NCBI GenBank assembly: GCA_964444305.1
Contig: CAYUGQ010000020.1
Span: 1 to 29,405 of the forward strand
Reading direction: 5' to 3'
From: JAKFFN01 sp964444305
Lineage (GTDB): Bacteria > Sumerlaeota > Sumerlaeia > Sumerlaeales > Sumerlaeaceae
Length of the DNA stretch: 29,405 nt
The notes under the pieces were generated by a model. That model saw nothing but the letters and a program-made list of their open reading frames with translations, did no database searches and was not told where the DNA came from. Below, in pieces: positions 1 to 9,000 of the stretch (position 1 is its first letter; the number at the start of each line of letters is the position of its first letter). A program made the position numbers and the translations under genes.

Positions 1-468
1 CACGTTCCCGCCGGAGCCATTCCGAAAGACGGCCCATCGGCGGGCACTGCCATGGCAACCGCCCTCACGTCTCTCCTGACCGGACGGAAGGTGAAAGATT
101 TTGTAGCCATGACCGGAGAGATCACGCTCAAGGGCAACGTATTGCCCGTGGGCGGAATCAAAGAGAAAGTTCTCGCAGCCCACCGCGCTGGAATTAAACT
201 GGTCATCCTGCCCGAACGAAATCGGGGCGACGCCGCTCAGCTTCCTGATGAGATCCAAAAACGGGTGAAAATCCATTTCGTTAACCACATGGACGATGTG
301 GTGGATCTTGCCCTGGCTAAACGGAAAGACTCTACGGCCAGCCGGCTCCTTAAGCCGATGCCGCCGCAAAACCTGCCAATGGGTGATACCCACCCTATCA
401 CCACCCCCATAAATGTTCTCGCAAACTCCGGTAAATCGGCGGGCTTTGCCGTTGAATTGCAGGAATAA
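1..468 (+). CDS. lon: Lon protease (ATP-dependent, La), C-terminal proteolytic domain; 5' end outside window
   Basis: The reading frame is open from base 1, so only the last 155 residues are present. They are the Lon Ser-Lys protease domain: the catalytic serine sits in PKDGPSAG (codon at 37-39) and the catalytic lysine in GGIKEK (codon at 160-162), followed by the family's AHRAGIKLVILPERN stretch. Lon is the cytoplasmic AAA+ protease that degrades misfolded and regulatory proteins. The last ~45 residues, after DVVDLAL, form a proline- and threonine-containing tail longer than that of E. coli Lon, and they look unstructured. The AAA+ and N-terminal domains must lie upstream of the window. The next plus-strand gene starts over 200 bases away, so co-transcription is uncertain. 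Confidence 0.96.
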   Translation, partial: HVPAGAIPKDGPSAGTAMATALTSLLTGRKVKDFVAMTGEITLKGNVLPVGGIKEKVLAAHRAGIKLVILPERNRGDAAQLPDEIQKRVKIHFVNHMDDVVDLALAKRKDSTASRLLKPMPPQNLPMGDTHPITTPINVLANSGKSAGFAVELQE

Positions 469-702
469 GGCGTGGCACGGTTTGTGATTATACAATGAGC
501 AGAAGGTTAAGAAACAGACCTTTTGACAAACATAAAATTGAGTTTGGAAGCGCGTGAGGTCGGGGCCCAAAATCCTGAACAAAACACCCTCCCCCGCGGG
601 AAATGGCGACGTCCAGCCTGCGGATAATGGGTCATTATCGGAACAACCAATCGTAAAGACGAAGTGCTCCGATACTCGCGCGCTTCCTCTTTTTTTATCC
701 TG
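469..702. other. Intergenic region between lon and the PilT-N-like gene
   Basis: No convincing gene, terminator or promoter is seen here. A TTGACA-like hexamer occurs near 523-528, but no -10 box lies at a normal distance. The minus-strand reading frame across this region overlaps the next gene antisense and has no recognisable domain. Confidence 0.4.
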
Positions 703-1098
703 ATGGATTCACTTTCTCCCAACAATCTGCCTTCGTCCCACCAAGGTCTGTTTACGTCCACCGCCCCCGTAGCGGAGCTGGATATTCTGATCCAATCCGC
801 AGTCAACGGCGGCGCCACGCGACTGTTAATCCTGGCAGGCAAACCCATCGTCTGCCGAATTGATGGCAAGTTGTCCGAGCCCATGTTTCCCGGGCGTCTT
901 CATTTCAGCCAGACAGAGGCTCTCACAAAGGCTATTCTTACTGACGAACAGATGGCGCACCTTGACGTCGACGGCTCCGTTGATTTCACCTACCAGCCTC
1001 CTCCGGATGAAAACAGCACCCCTTACTCACCTGTTCTGATCACGGTCTTTTTCGGGGACGGCGCCCATAACCTGGTTATCCATTTGGACCACGCTTAG
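703..1098 (+). CDS. Stand-alone PilT/PilB-type N-terminal (PAS-like) domain protein
   Basis: The product has 131 residues from the ATG at 703. A GTG at 664 would add 13 residues, but neither start has a clear ribosome binding site. Residues ~24-125 follow the N-terminal domain of type IV pilus and type II secretion ATPases of the PilT family. They show ELDILIQSAVNGGATRLLIL in place of the usual helix plus 'SDLHL', then GKPIVCRIDGKL matching the conserved 'G.PP..RIDG.L', then SQTEALTKAILTDEQ and VDFTY. The RecA-like ATPase domain that always follows in PilT, PilB and GspE is absent: the gene stops about where it would begin. The protein therefore cannot hydrolyse ATP by itself. A role as a partner or regulator of a pilus or secretion motor is an inference. 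A remnant of a truncated motor gene is the alternative, although no ATPase remnant is seen downstream. Confidence 0.7.
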   Translation: MDSLSPNNLPSSHQGLFTSTAPVAELDILIQSAVNGGATRLLILAGKPIVCRIDGKLSEPMFPGRLHFSQTEALTKAILTDEQMAHLDVDGSVDFTYQPPPDENSTPYSPVLITVFFGDGAHNLVIHLDHA

Positions 1099-1146
1099 TT
1101 CGCACCGAAATAACCTGCCGGCCCCGTGCATCGGCAAATGCCGTGG

Positions 1147-2193
1147 TTACTCCGAATACATCCAGTGGGCCGCCCGGCCCAAAGTCAGCCGTAGAGCGAT
1201 TCCCAGCGCCACTGTTATGCCGAAGAGCATATACGCAATGGCCGACGCATACCCCATATTGTAAAACTGGAAAGCATTGCGGTATAGATAATAAACCACC
1301 GTCATTGTGTCTTCCGAATCCTGCTTCATTACCTGCGGAAGCACAAAAACCTGAAGCGCATCAATGGTGCTCATCAGCACCACGAAAAAAGTCGTCGGCC
1401 GGAGCAACGGCCAGGTAATGTAGCGGAAGTTGTGAAGTTTGCTGGCGCCATCTATGCGGCTCGCGTCATACATGGCCGCAGGCAGCCCCTGCAAGCCTGC
1501 CAGATAGATCACCGTATTAAACCCCACCACGGCCCAGACATTGACCAGCGTCATTGTGATCAGCGGAATTAACGGCAAAGGATTATCGAGCAGGCGAAAC
1601 CGCCCTGTCATCCAGTCAGGAGCGTAGTCCTGCGGACTTGTTAAAGCTCCGGCGGTCACCGACATCATGCTGAGGAAGCCCTGCAGATCATCGCCCATAC
1701 GGGCCACCCCCAAATGCAAAGCGGCATAGGCTATCCCGCGTGCATACACCCGCCCGATGCTGTCCATGATTTCCCGCAACAGCCCCACGTCGCTGTTTAA
1801 AATCAGTTTCCATACAAGAGAAACTACTACCAGAGAAACGATTGACGGGATAAAAAACACCGCCCGATAAAAGCGCTTAAACACACGCACTGTATTTAAA
1901 AATAAAGCCAGCGCCAGCCCCGATGCGGTGGAGATTATCACCGTCAATGCCGTAAAAACGAACGTGTTCAAAAGAGCATTGTGCAGTCCGGGGTCTCGCA
2001 ATGCTTCGCGGTAATTCTCCAGCCCTACAAAACGGGCCGACAAAATTCCGTTCCACTCCTGGAAGCTCAGCACAAAAGAAAAGCCGATGGGAAACAGCAG
2101 AAAGACCAGAAAAACCAGGTAATACGGCGCAATAAACAGATACGCATTCCTGCTTTTTTTAACCGTGTCCCAAAGACTGCTCCCACCGGCCAA
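1147..2193 (-). CDS. ABC transporter permease, MalF/UgpA-type carbohydrate family
   Basis: This 348-residue inner-membrane protein has about six hydrophobic segments. It carries the cytoplasmic EAA loop of binding-protein-dependent permeases at residues ~242-266 (YDASRIDGASKLHNF then ITWPLLRP), which contacts the ATPase. The N-terminus (FIAPYYLVFLVFLLFPIGFS) and FVGLENYREAL are typical of the sugar MalF/UgpA branch. Relative to family members I expect, there are about 45 extra residues around 145-200, between the NSDVGLL segment and the next membrane helix. Translation starts at TTG 2193, supported by AAAGGAG seven bases upstream that overlaps the stop codon of the preceding dipeptidase gene. 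No partner permease, binding protein or ATPase is adjacent, so the substrate is unknown. Confidence 0.88.
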   Translation of the reverse strand: MAGGSSLWDTVKKSRNAYLFIAPYYLVFLVFLLFPIGFSFVLSFQEWNGILSARFVGLENYREALRDPGLHNALLNTFVFTALTVIISTASGLALALFLNTVRVFKRFYRAVFFIPSIVSLVVVSLVWKLILNSDVGLLREIMDSIGRVYARGIAYAALHLGVARMGDDLQGFLSMMSVTAGALTSPQDYAPDWMTGRFRLLDNPLPLIPLITMTLVNVWAVVGFNTVIYLAGLQGLPAAMYDASRIDGASKLHNFRYITWPLLRPTTFFVVLMSTIDALQVFVLPQVMKQDSEDTMTVVYYLYRNAFQFYNMGYASAIAYMLFGITVALGIALRLTLGRAAHWMYSE

Positions 2194-2200
2194 TTTTGTG

Positions 2201-2207
2201 CTCCTTT
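2201..2207 (-). promoter_or_regulatory. Ribosome binding site AAAGGAG fixing the TTG start of the permease
   Basis: AAAGGAG lies seven bases before TTG 2193 and overlaps the TAA stop of the upstream dipeptidase gene (2206-2208). This placement supports translational coupling of the two genes and the choice of the rare start codon. Confidence 0.75.
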
Positions 2208-3681
2208 ATTCCGCTACGCACAAACGCGCGAGGGCGTTAGCGTATATCCTCACATTTCTCAGCATATGTTCCACAGACACCCGCTCATCAGCCTGGTGCG
2301 CCAGAGGCTCTTCCCCGTCTGCGGTATCCACCGGTCCAAAACAGACAGCATTTGGGAACACTTTCGCATACGTCGTTCCGCCGATAGCATGAAGCGTGGC
2401 TTCCCGCCCGGTCACATCGGTATAAGCCTCCATGAGAGAACCGATAAACTCAGGGTGTTTTTCCGGATCAACAAAGATTGGCTCCATCGCCTTGCTGCGC
2501 GGTGCCCCACTTAACTCAAAACCAGTCTCTTCCGCAAAATCCTGAATCACAGCTCCGGCCTTCCTTACCACATCGGCCACCGTCTGACCCATAGTGTTGC
2601 GAATATTATAAACCGCTTCCAGGCTGGTCCGGGTCCAGTTAAGAATCCCCAGGTTGACAGTTGTATCGCCCACGAAATCGTGAGACAACTCGATGTTCAG
2701 ATTCTCGCCGCGAAGCCCGCTGCCTGTGTGGTGGATAAACTCAGCGATTTCCGCCTCGTCATCCGTTACATAGGCGCTGTCCGCCATGAATTTTAGCATG
2801 TCCAGGGCTGCGTTATGCCCTTCCTCAGGCGTGCTGCCGTGAGCACCCTTGCCATGAAAGACAATGGTCTTTTCCTGGGCGTTCTCTTTAAAGTCCGCAG
2901 AGGCTCCGCTGTTTTTGCTCAAGAAGCGCTCCAGCTCACGCTGCAGGGCTTCTGTCTCGCCATCACCCTCAAAAATCAAAGTGGCTTTTGGCGGGACCAC
3001 GTTTGAACGCTCGCCGGAAAACGCGCGCTTAAATCTCAGCTCGCCTTCTTCCAGTTCGTCAGAATAGTCGGGCAAATCTCCGGACATAACGAGATTGATC
3101 ACGCCCTTCTCTCCATTAATTATCGGGAATGCTGCATCGGAAACGATTGAAAACTCCGGATGCTCCTCCCGTTCCATGTAGCTCTTAATGTCGGTCCATT
3201 CGCCATACTCTTCCGTCGTGCCAATCACCAGACGCGCCCCGCGCCGGAGCGGAAGATCAAGAGCCTTCAAGAGCTTTACCGCATAGAGCATCTGGATCAC
3301 CGGGCCCTTGTCGTCCTGACAGCCGCGTCCGTAAATGACACCATCAACGATTTCGCCGCCAAAAGGATCATGACTCCACCCCTCCCCTTCCGGGACAACA
3401 TCTATATGGAGAGGCAACCCCACAAAGCTGTCTCCACCACCCAGGTGCAAATAGGCATATTCGTTCTCGTGGTTTTTCCACTCCAGGCCAATCTCACCGG
3501 CTTTTCCTTCCAGAAAAGCCATGCAGCGTTCAATATCGGTTTTATAGAGGTTTTGACCAGCTTCGTCCCCTGCACCGCTGACCGTTTTAAATCGCAGAAT
3601 CTCCTGCATGTCCGACACAATCGCCGAACGGTTTTCCTCCACCAGTTCATCAATCCGCTGCTTCAAGTTGTCCATTGCCAT
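2206..3681 (-). CDS. M20 family metallodipeptidase, PepV/Sapep-like
   Basis: The product has 491 residues, the usual length of PepV. These di-zinc or Mn-dependent cytoplasmic dipeptidases cleave dipeptides with unspecific side chains. The metal-site motifs are in order: LHIDVVPEG (His92, Asp94), GRGCQDDKGP (bridging Asp ~123/124), GTTEEYGEWTD (general-base Glu ~157/158), SDAAFP (Asp182) and a C-terminal LAHQADERV (His). The lid domain lies between ~195 and ~375. The start ATG 3681 is followed by a second ATG two codons on, and no strong ribosome binding site is visible for either. The stop overlaps the ribosome binding site of the sugar-type permease, so the pair forms an operon. The pairing of a peptidase with a sugar-type permease is odd, and the true transport substrate may be a peptide-containing compound (inference). 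Confidence 0.92.
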   Translation of the reverse strand: MAMDNLKQRIDELVEENRSAIVSDMQEILRFKTVSGAGDEAGQNLYKTDIERCMAFLEGKAGEIGLEWKNHENEYAYLHLGGGDSFVGLPLHIDVVPEGEGWSHDPFGGEIVDGVIYGRGCQDDKGPVIQMLYAVKLLKALDLPLRRGARLVIGTTEEYGEWTDIKSYMEREEHPEFSIVSDAAFPIINGEKGVINLVMSGDLPDYSDELEEGELRFKRAFSGERSNVVPPKATLIFEGDGETEALQRELERFLSKNSGASADFKENAQEKTIVFHGKGAHGSTPEEGHNAALDMLKFMADSAYVTDDEAEIAEFIHHTGSGLRGENLNIELSHDFVGDTTVNLGILNWTRTSLEAVYNIRNTMGQTVADVVRKAGAVIQDFAEETGFELSGAPRSKAMEPIFVDPEKHPEFIGSLMEAYTDVTGREATLHAIGGTTYAKVFPNAVCFGPVDTADGEEPLAHQADERVSVEHMLRNVRIYANALARLCVAE

Positions 3682-3994
3682 AAGGTAAAGCTTTCCGACC
3701 CATCCAGGTATAAAAGTGAGTGCTGCAAAGTTCAGTTAATATCCCCTACAAGCGCACCGGTAAAAGCCGCTGTGAAGGATTTTCTAATCAAGCCAGCCAC
3801 TTTTCCATTCACGCTTATTACATGTTCGCGGGAAGCGATCTGACGGGTTCGAAACATTCCGCAGGGGGTTTCTGCCCGGCACTGCGTTGAGTCCACAACA
3901 ACTCCATTATAAATCTTTACCCGGCGACGACATTCTGAAATTTTAATACTTTTGTTCTAGCATATCCGCGTATGTCTCTGCATATAAACTTTCT
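3682..3994. other. Divergent intergenic region between the dipeptidase gene and ruvB
   Basis: This is 313 bases with no supportable gene. A weak plus-strand promoter candidate for ruvB is TTGAGT (3887-3892) and TATAAA (3908-3913), with a short 15-base spacer. An eight-codon ATG frame (3972-3998, MSLHINFL) ends in a TGA that overlaps the GTG start of ruvB. No clear ribosome binding site precedes either start. I see no strong dyad or repeat. Confidence 0.35.
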
Positions 3995-5008
3995 GTGACT
4001 AACATCATTTCTCCATTGCGCGACGATCAAGAAGATCGCGAAGAAACCACACTCAGGCCGCAAAGCACAGCCGAGTTCGTTGGCCAATCCCGGCTGATCG
4101 AAAAGCTGCGGCTGTTTATCCAGGCGGCTCGCCAGCGTAACGAGCCGCTGGATCATTGTCTCCTCTACGGCCCTCCAGGCCTCGGAAAAACGACCCTGTC
4201 CCACATCATCGCCAACGAAATGGGCGGCGAGCTGAAAAGCACCAGCGGCCCCATTATAGAGCGCAAAGACGATCTGGCTGCTCTCCTGACAGACCTGAAA
4301 GAGGGCGATGTCCTCTTCATTGACGAGATTCACCGCCTGAACCGCATCGTGGAGGAATGTCTTTACCAGGCCATGGAGGATTTCAAAATTGATATTCTTA
4401 TTGGTGAAGGTCCCCATGCGAAATCCATCAAACTCGACTTACCAGCTTTCACCCTCGTGGGAGCGACCACCCGCGCCGGCATGATCACCGCCGCCCTGCG
4501 CAGCCGTTTCGGCATTTCAGAGAGACTCCATTTCTATGAGCAATCGGAAATGGAATCCATCGTCCGACGCTCAGCCGGGATTTTAAAGGCGGAGATCACC
4601 CCGGAAGGTTCTGTAGAAATTGCCCGCCGTTCCCGTGGCACGCCCCGTATCGCAAACCGCATCCTCCGCCGGGCCCGCGACTTCGCCCAGGTCCGCTCCG
4701 ACGGCAGAATTACCCAGGAAACCGCGTCGGCCGCAATGGATCTTCTGGACATCGACCATATCGGCCTCGACATGATGGATAAATTTTACCTCACCACGAT
4801 CATGCGGAAATTTAACGGCGGGCCGGTGGGACTTAACAACGTCGCCGTAGCTATCGGCGAAGATCAGGACACCATTGAGGACATGATCGAACCATACCTG
4901 ATCCAGATTGGCTATATCCAGCGAACCCCCCGCGGCCGCATTGTGACCTCGGCCTGCTATGAACACCTGGGTATGCAGGAACCGCCCCGCCAGGGTGATC
5001 TACTTTAG
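3995..5008 (+). CDS. ruvB: Holliday junction branch migration ATPase RuvB
   Basis: RuvB is the hexameric AAA+ motor that, with RuvA, drives branch migration at Holliday junctions during recombination and repair. The 337 residues are full length and collinear with the family: TTLRPQSTAEFVGQ near the start, Walker A GPPGLGKT at 59-66, Walker B VLFIDEIH ending at 113, sensor GATTRAG, arginine-finger segment LRSRFG, sensor 2 GTPRIANR, and the C-terminal winged-helix end YIQRTPRGR. The start is GTG 3995 and no ribosome binding site is visible. An eight-codon ATG frame ends with a TGA overlapping this GTG, so translation could be coupled to it (inference). ruvA and ruvC are not adjacent. Confidence 0.97.
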   Translation: MTNIISPLRDDQEDREETTLRPQSTAEFVGQSRLIEKLRLFIQAARQRNEPLDHCLLYGPPGLGKTTLSHIIANEMGGELKSTSGPIIERKDDLAALLTDLKEGDVLFIDEIHRLNRIVEECLYQAMEDFKIDILIGEGPHAKSIKLDLPAFTLVGATTRAGMITAALRSRFGISERLHFYEQSEMESIVRRSAGILKAEITPEGSVEIARRSRGTPRIANRILRRARDFAQVRSDGRITQETASAAMDLLDIDHIGLDMMDKFYLTTIMRKFNGGPVGLNNVAVAIGEDQDTIEDMIEPYLIQIGYIQRTPRGRIVTSACYEHLGMQEPPRQGDLL

Positions 5009-5081
5009 CCTAAAAACCTTATGATGTACCGCTTTCTATTGAAACATCAGGCTGGCTACGCGGTGAAACCTGCGGACCTAG

Positions 5082-5098
5082 TGCCTAAACAGGCATTT
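5082..5098. terminator. Small hairpin between convergent ruvB and the secreted Cys-motif gene
   Basis: TGCCT-AAAC-AGGCA makes a 5-bp stem with a 4-base loop followed by TTT on the plus strand. It sits in the 108-base gap between two converging genes, where a terminator is expected. The stem is short, so this is a weak candidate. Confidence 0.25.
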
Positions 5099-5116
5099 GG
5101 TTATTTGGTTATAATG

Positions 5117-5857
5117 TTACGACCCGGTCTGTCCGATAGCCTGGCGAGCTTCCCGCGCATCATCCAGGGGATCACTGCCAAGGTTTAACAAAATGGCAGG
5201 GCGAGGCCGTTGAAGAGTATCCGATGCAGCACGGATATAACCATAAACCATCATGGCCTGATTTTGTCCCTGCTGAGAATAGCTCTGTTGACGCATCTCA
5301 TTGGCAAGCCGCTGAGCCCGGCTCGGACCACCATTAGTTCCTTCAAAAGTCACCGTTTTGGTCGTCACAACTTCCTGGCCATCTACAACGGTACGTTCAA
5401 TGACCATAAAGTTATTGGCAGCCGCATTGAGGCGCTCACGCTCTCTTTCGGCTTCTGCCTGCTGTTCATAATAGGTTGCCAGGGCAGATAAATTAGCGGC
5501 ATTCCCCTGGGCGGCACCGGAACTGGCCGAGAGCTGATCTCGCATTCTGCGGCCATACTCCAAAACCTCCGGTGAACACATAACACAGTTAGCCGGGTCA
5601 AAACATTTCACTCGCTGAACAATTCCCGTCGCGGGATCAGTACGGGCACTATTGGCTTCATGAGCTCTTACCTGGCCCATTACCACCTTACGAAGGCTTT
5701 CAAGCTGTCCGCCACCCATGTTTCCCCAGTTCGCACTGGCAACAGCATAGGCAAGCGGATCCACCGGCGCCAGCAGGATCTGCTGTCCCTGACTGTTCCC
5801 GGGAACGAACACGAAAAGTAGAGCAGTCATTAAAAATGTCATACGAGTCTTGCCCAC
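5117..5857 (-). CDS. Secreted protein of unknown function with a CX5CX2C motif
   Basis: I do not recognise the family. The 246-residue product starts at GTG 5857, supported by GAGGTG seven bases upstream. An internal ATG six codons in is the alternative. An N-terminal hydrophobic stretch (residues ~7-20) followed by small and polar residues reads as a Sec signal peptide with cleavage near residue 24. The mature part has CFDPANCVMC (Cys85, 91, 94), a Glu/Arg-rich helical segment around 130-145 (YEQQAEAERERERL), and a Gln-rich stretch at ~189-202. The three cysteines, without an obvious fourth, could form a disulfide or bind metal or haem, but no CXXCH is present. It lies downstream of the RNase gene on the same strand, about 200 bases away. 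Confidence 0.7.
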   Translation of the reverse strand: MGKTRMTFLMTALLFVFVPGNSQGQQILLAPVDPLAYAVASANWGNMGGGQLESLRKVVMGQVRAHEANSARTDPATGIVQRVKCFDPANCVMCSPEVLEYGRRMRDQLSASSGAAQGNAANLSALATYYEQQAEAERERERLNAAANNFMVIERTVVDGQEVVTTKTVTFEGTNGGPSRAQRLANEMRQQSYSQQGQNQAMMVYGYIRAASDTLQRPRPAILLNLGSDPLDDAREARQAIGQTGS

Positions 5858-5864
5858 GGCACTT

Positions 5865-5870
5865 CACCTC
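5865..5870 (-). promoter_or_regulatory. Ribosome binding site GAGGTG for the GTG start at 5857
   Basis: GAGGTG lies seven bases upstream of GTG 5857 on the minus strand. This favours the GTG over the in-frame ATG five codons downstream. Confidence 0.6.
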
Positions 5871-6050
5871 TAATAATGCTCAATGCCCGAACCCTTACGA
5901 GCCATTAAGCCAGTATCTTTAAACTTACCGGCTCTATTTCTGCGTGTTCATGATATCTGTCAAGAACATCCGCCGCGAAACCGAAGCCTGATTTTCAACG
6001 GGATAGAAAACCCTTAACCCCGCAGTCACCTCGCTGTGAGATCAAGTAAA

Positions 6051-6071
6051 GCGGGGGGAATTAGCCCCCCA
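6051..6071 (-). terminator. Hairpin spanning the stop codon of the RNase E/G gene
   Basis: Six G (6053-6058) and six C (6065-6070) flank a 6-base loop that contains the TAA stop codon of the RNase gene. On the minus strand the stem is followed by GCTTTACTT, a poor U-tract. It may act as a terminator or as a 3'-end stabilising structure. Confidence 0.4.
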
Positions 6072-9000
6072 CCACAGTAGCCGAACCTTTTATAACGCCG
6101 GTAGTTTCCAGTTTTTCGATCTGGTAATTCTCGATATGGAACACGTCGCTCATGGTGATCCGGATTTCCGTATCATATTTCTGCTCAAGCCGGCGAATGA
6201 CGTCCCGGTAATTCTGATCCACATAGGCCCGGATCTTCGGGTTGACCGTAATGTTTAACGTCGGGGCCGGACGAGCCGATTCGAGTTGACGCACAACTTC
6301 ATGCTTCATGTGCAACCAGATCTGCTGTTCGCTCAACACCACACCCGCGCCCTGACAATATGGGCAATCCATAAAAATGGTTTTACGCAGGCTCCGACGC
6401 ACACGCTTACGCGTCATCTCCACCAGACCGAACTCGCTAATCGCGCTGACCGACGTCTTGCTCCGGTCCTTACGCAACTGCATTTTCAGTTCGCTCAACA
6501 CCTGATCGCGATTGCGAGCATCCTTCATATCGATAAAATCGATAACGATCAGACCGCCAATATCACGCAGCTTCAGCTCCCGGGCCACAGCCCGCGCCGC
6601 TTCAATATTTGTCCGTAAAATCAACTTTTCCTGGTTATCTTTACCCACCGATTTGCCCGTGTTCACGTCAATTGCCGTGAGTGCCTCAGCTTCATCAATG
6701 ATGAGGTAACCGCCGCTTTTCAGCCAAACTTTACGACGCGCCGCTTTCTGAATCTGCTTCGTGACGCCATACTTATGGAAGATGTTCTCAGCGCCGGAAT
6801 ACAACTTCACCTTATCCACTAGCCCAGGGATCAGTTTCTCGAGAATCGTCTTAAGCTTCTCAGATTCCACATGGCTGTCGATCAGGATTTCGGAAATATT
6901 TTCATCAAAAACGTCCCGGGCCAGACGATATAAAATATCGTGATCGTCATAAACCAGCCCGCCCGCGTCGGCCTTTTCATGGCGCTCGGCAATGGCTTTC
7001 CACTCATTTGTCAGGAATTCCACGTCATTGCGAATTTCTCGTTCTTCCTGATACAGGCCCGCCGTACGAACAATAAACGCCGTCTCATCCGAAGAAATAT
7101 CTTTCAGCAAAGACTTCAGGCGTTTGCGCTCCTTAATATCCTCAACCTTGCGGCTGATGCCACCTTCCTGGTTCGGATACGGCAGTAAAACAAGGTATCG
7201 ACCAGGCAGGCTGACATAACTGCTGATGCGCGCCCCCTTCATACCAATTTCTTCTTTTACGACCTGGACCATGATCTCATCGCCCTTGCGGAAAACCTCC
7301 TGAAACTGAGGCTTCCGCGGACGCTGACGCCCTGAGCGGTCATTGCGATCCACCCGGTCAGTACTCCGATCATTACGATCCCCGCCCCGATCATTGCGGT
7401 CTGAACTTTGATCACTACGGTCTGCAGTTTGCTCGCTACGGTCCGCACTGCGCTCCTGTCGATCTTTGTTCCGATCGTTGCGATCACGCCGATTATCCCG
7501 GTCAGAGCGACTACTTCTGCCATTACGATCGAAGCGATCCCGCGAACGACCAGACGACTGCGAGGGTGCCGGAGCCGATGCCGCGGCTTGATCCCCCGAA
7601 GGAGTCGGTACGGCTTCGGATGTCGAATCCGGCGTCGCATCAGCCACGTTTGATTCTGTGGCAATAACTTCGGACGATTTAGCAGACAGTGGTGGTGCAT
7701 CAGCTTCAGCAGCCCCAGGCACCTCCGTGGCATCAGCCGCTTTTTCTTCCGCGACAGAAGCTGCCGGTGCCTCTTCCTTAATTTTGTCTACCGACGCCGG
7801 CTCTGCTTTTTCATCAGAGACAGCAGGTTCAACAGCAGGCTCCTCAGCCTTGGCTACCGGCTCATCTGTCTTAGCAACGGGCGCCTTCTCTGCCGGAACC
7901 TTTTCCGCAGGGGCCGCCTTCTGCTCTTCGGCATTCGTCTTAACAGGATCGGCCACCTTTTCCGGCTCTTCAACAGCTTTTTTCCGGGTCCGGGTGGTCG
8001 TGGTCCGGCGGGTAGTTTTCTTTGGCTTCTCCGCAACAGCATCTTCAGGAGCAACTGTGCCGGCTGCGCCCTCTGCGTTGATATCCAAAGGCAGTTCCGG
8101 AGCTTCATCTTTAGCGGCCGCCTTGGCTTTCGTAGTCCTGGTCGTTGTCGTTTTTTTCGCTGCGGTCCTGCGCGTTGTTGCCTTCGGCGCAGCTTCCGCA
8201 CCATCTTCCGACGCCGTTTTCCGTCGGCGAGTCGTCTTCTTCGGAGCCGCCTCTTCGGTCGTCTCCGGAGTGTTATCTACCTGTTCAATAAAATCCTTCT
8301 CGGCCTCATCGGCACTGAAGGCAAAGTAAGAACGATTATCTCGTTTCCGCATGGTCCTTCTTTTACCCCCGCGACGCTTTCCTCCACCACCACTGCCGCT
8401 GCTGGTATTTCCGCTTGGTTTTCTATTTCTGTTCTGCGACTGACCGCTTCCGCTACCCTGATGAGTTCGGGAAACCCCACCACCACTGCCGGAAGTCCGC
8501 ATACGCTTTTTGCGCCCACCATCCAAACCGAGAAACGCCTTGCCAAGCCCCGGCACTGGGCCAAGATCGGGCTGGCGCTCATCCCAGATGCTGTACTCGT
8601 CAGCCGTCGAATGATCCGCCGGACCAAAAAAGTCCGCCTGTGATTCTCGTGGGTCATGACGACGCTTGCTCGGAGGCGCTATATTACCAAAATTGTCACC
8701 ATAACGCTGCTTGTTCTGACGCAACTGGCTGGCGGAAACCTGGACGCTAAAGTCTTCATAAATATGCATGGCACCTCGAGTGCCATAAACCGCCGGTGGA
8801 TACTGGGGCTCTTCCTGCCGAGGCTCCGGACGCCGCTGTTCCCGAACCGGTGCTTCCACTTCATTTCCGGGCGACGCGTCTGCCGCCTCTGCCACTTCAG
8901 CCACTTCGCCAGTTTGCTCGCGCTCCTGCTGACGACGCTGCTGGCGCTCCAGTTTGCGCTGCTCCCAGCGTTCACGCCGCTGCTTCTGGCGTTCTGCACG

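Noticed and set aside
507..884. 125-codon minus-strand frame between lon and the PilT-N-like gene
   Set aside because: It overlaps the PilT-N-like gene antisense and has no domain, no signal and no start signal.
7330..7548. Short repeated words resembling a CRISPR array
   Set aside because: Units are degenerate, a few codons long, in frame and lack spacers of constant length. They encode the SDR/NDR tract.
7658..8329. 223-codon Ala/Ser/Val-rich plus-strand frame
   Set aside because: It is the antisense of the repetitive Lys/Glu/Ala-rich part of the RNase insertion. Its composition is a mirror of that repeat.
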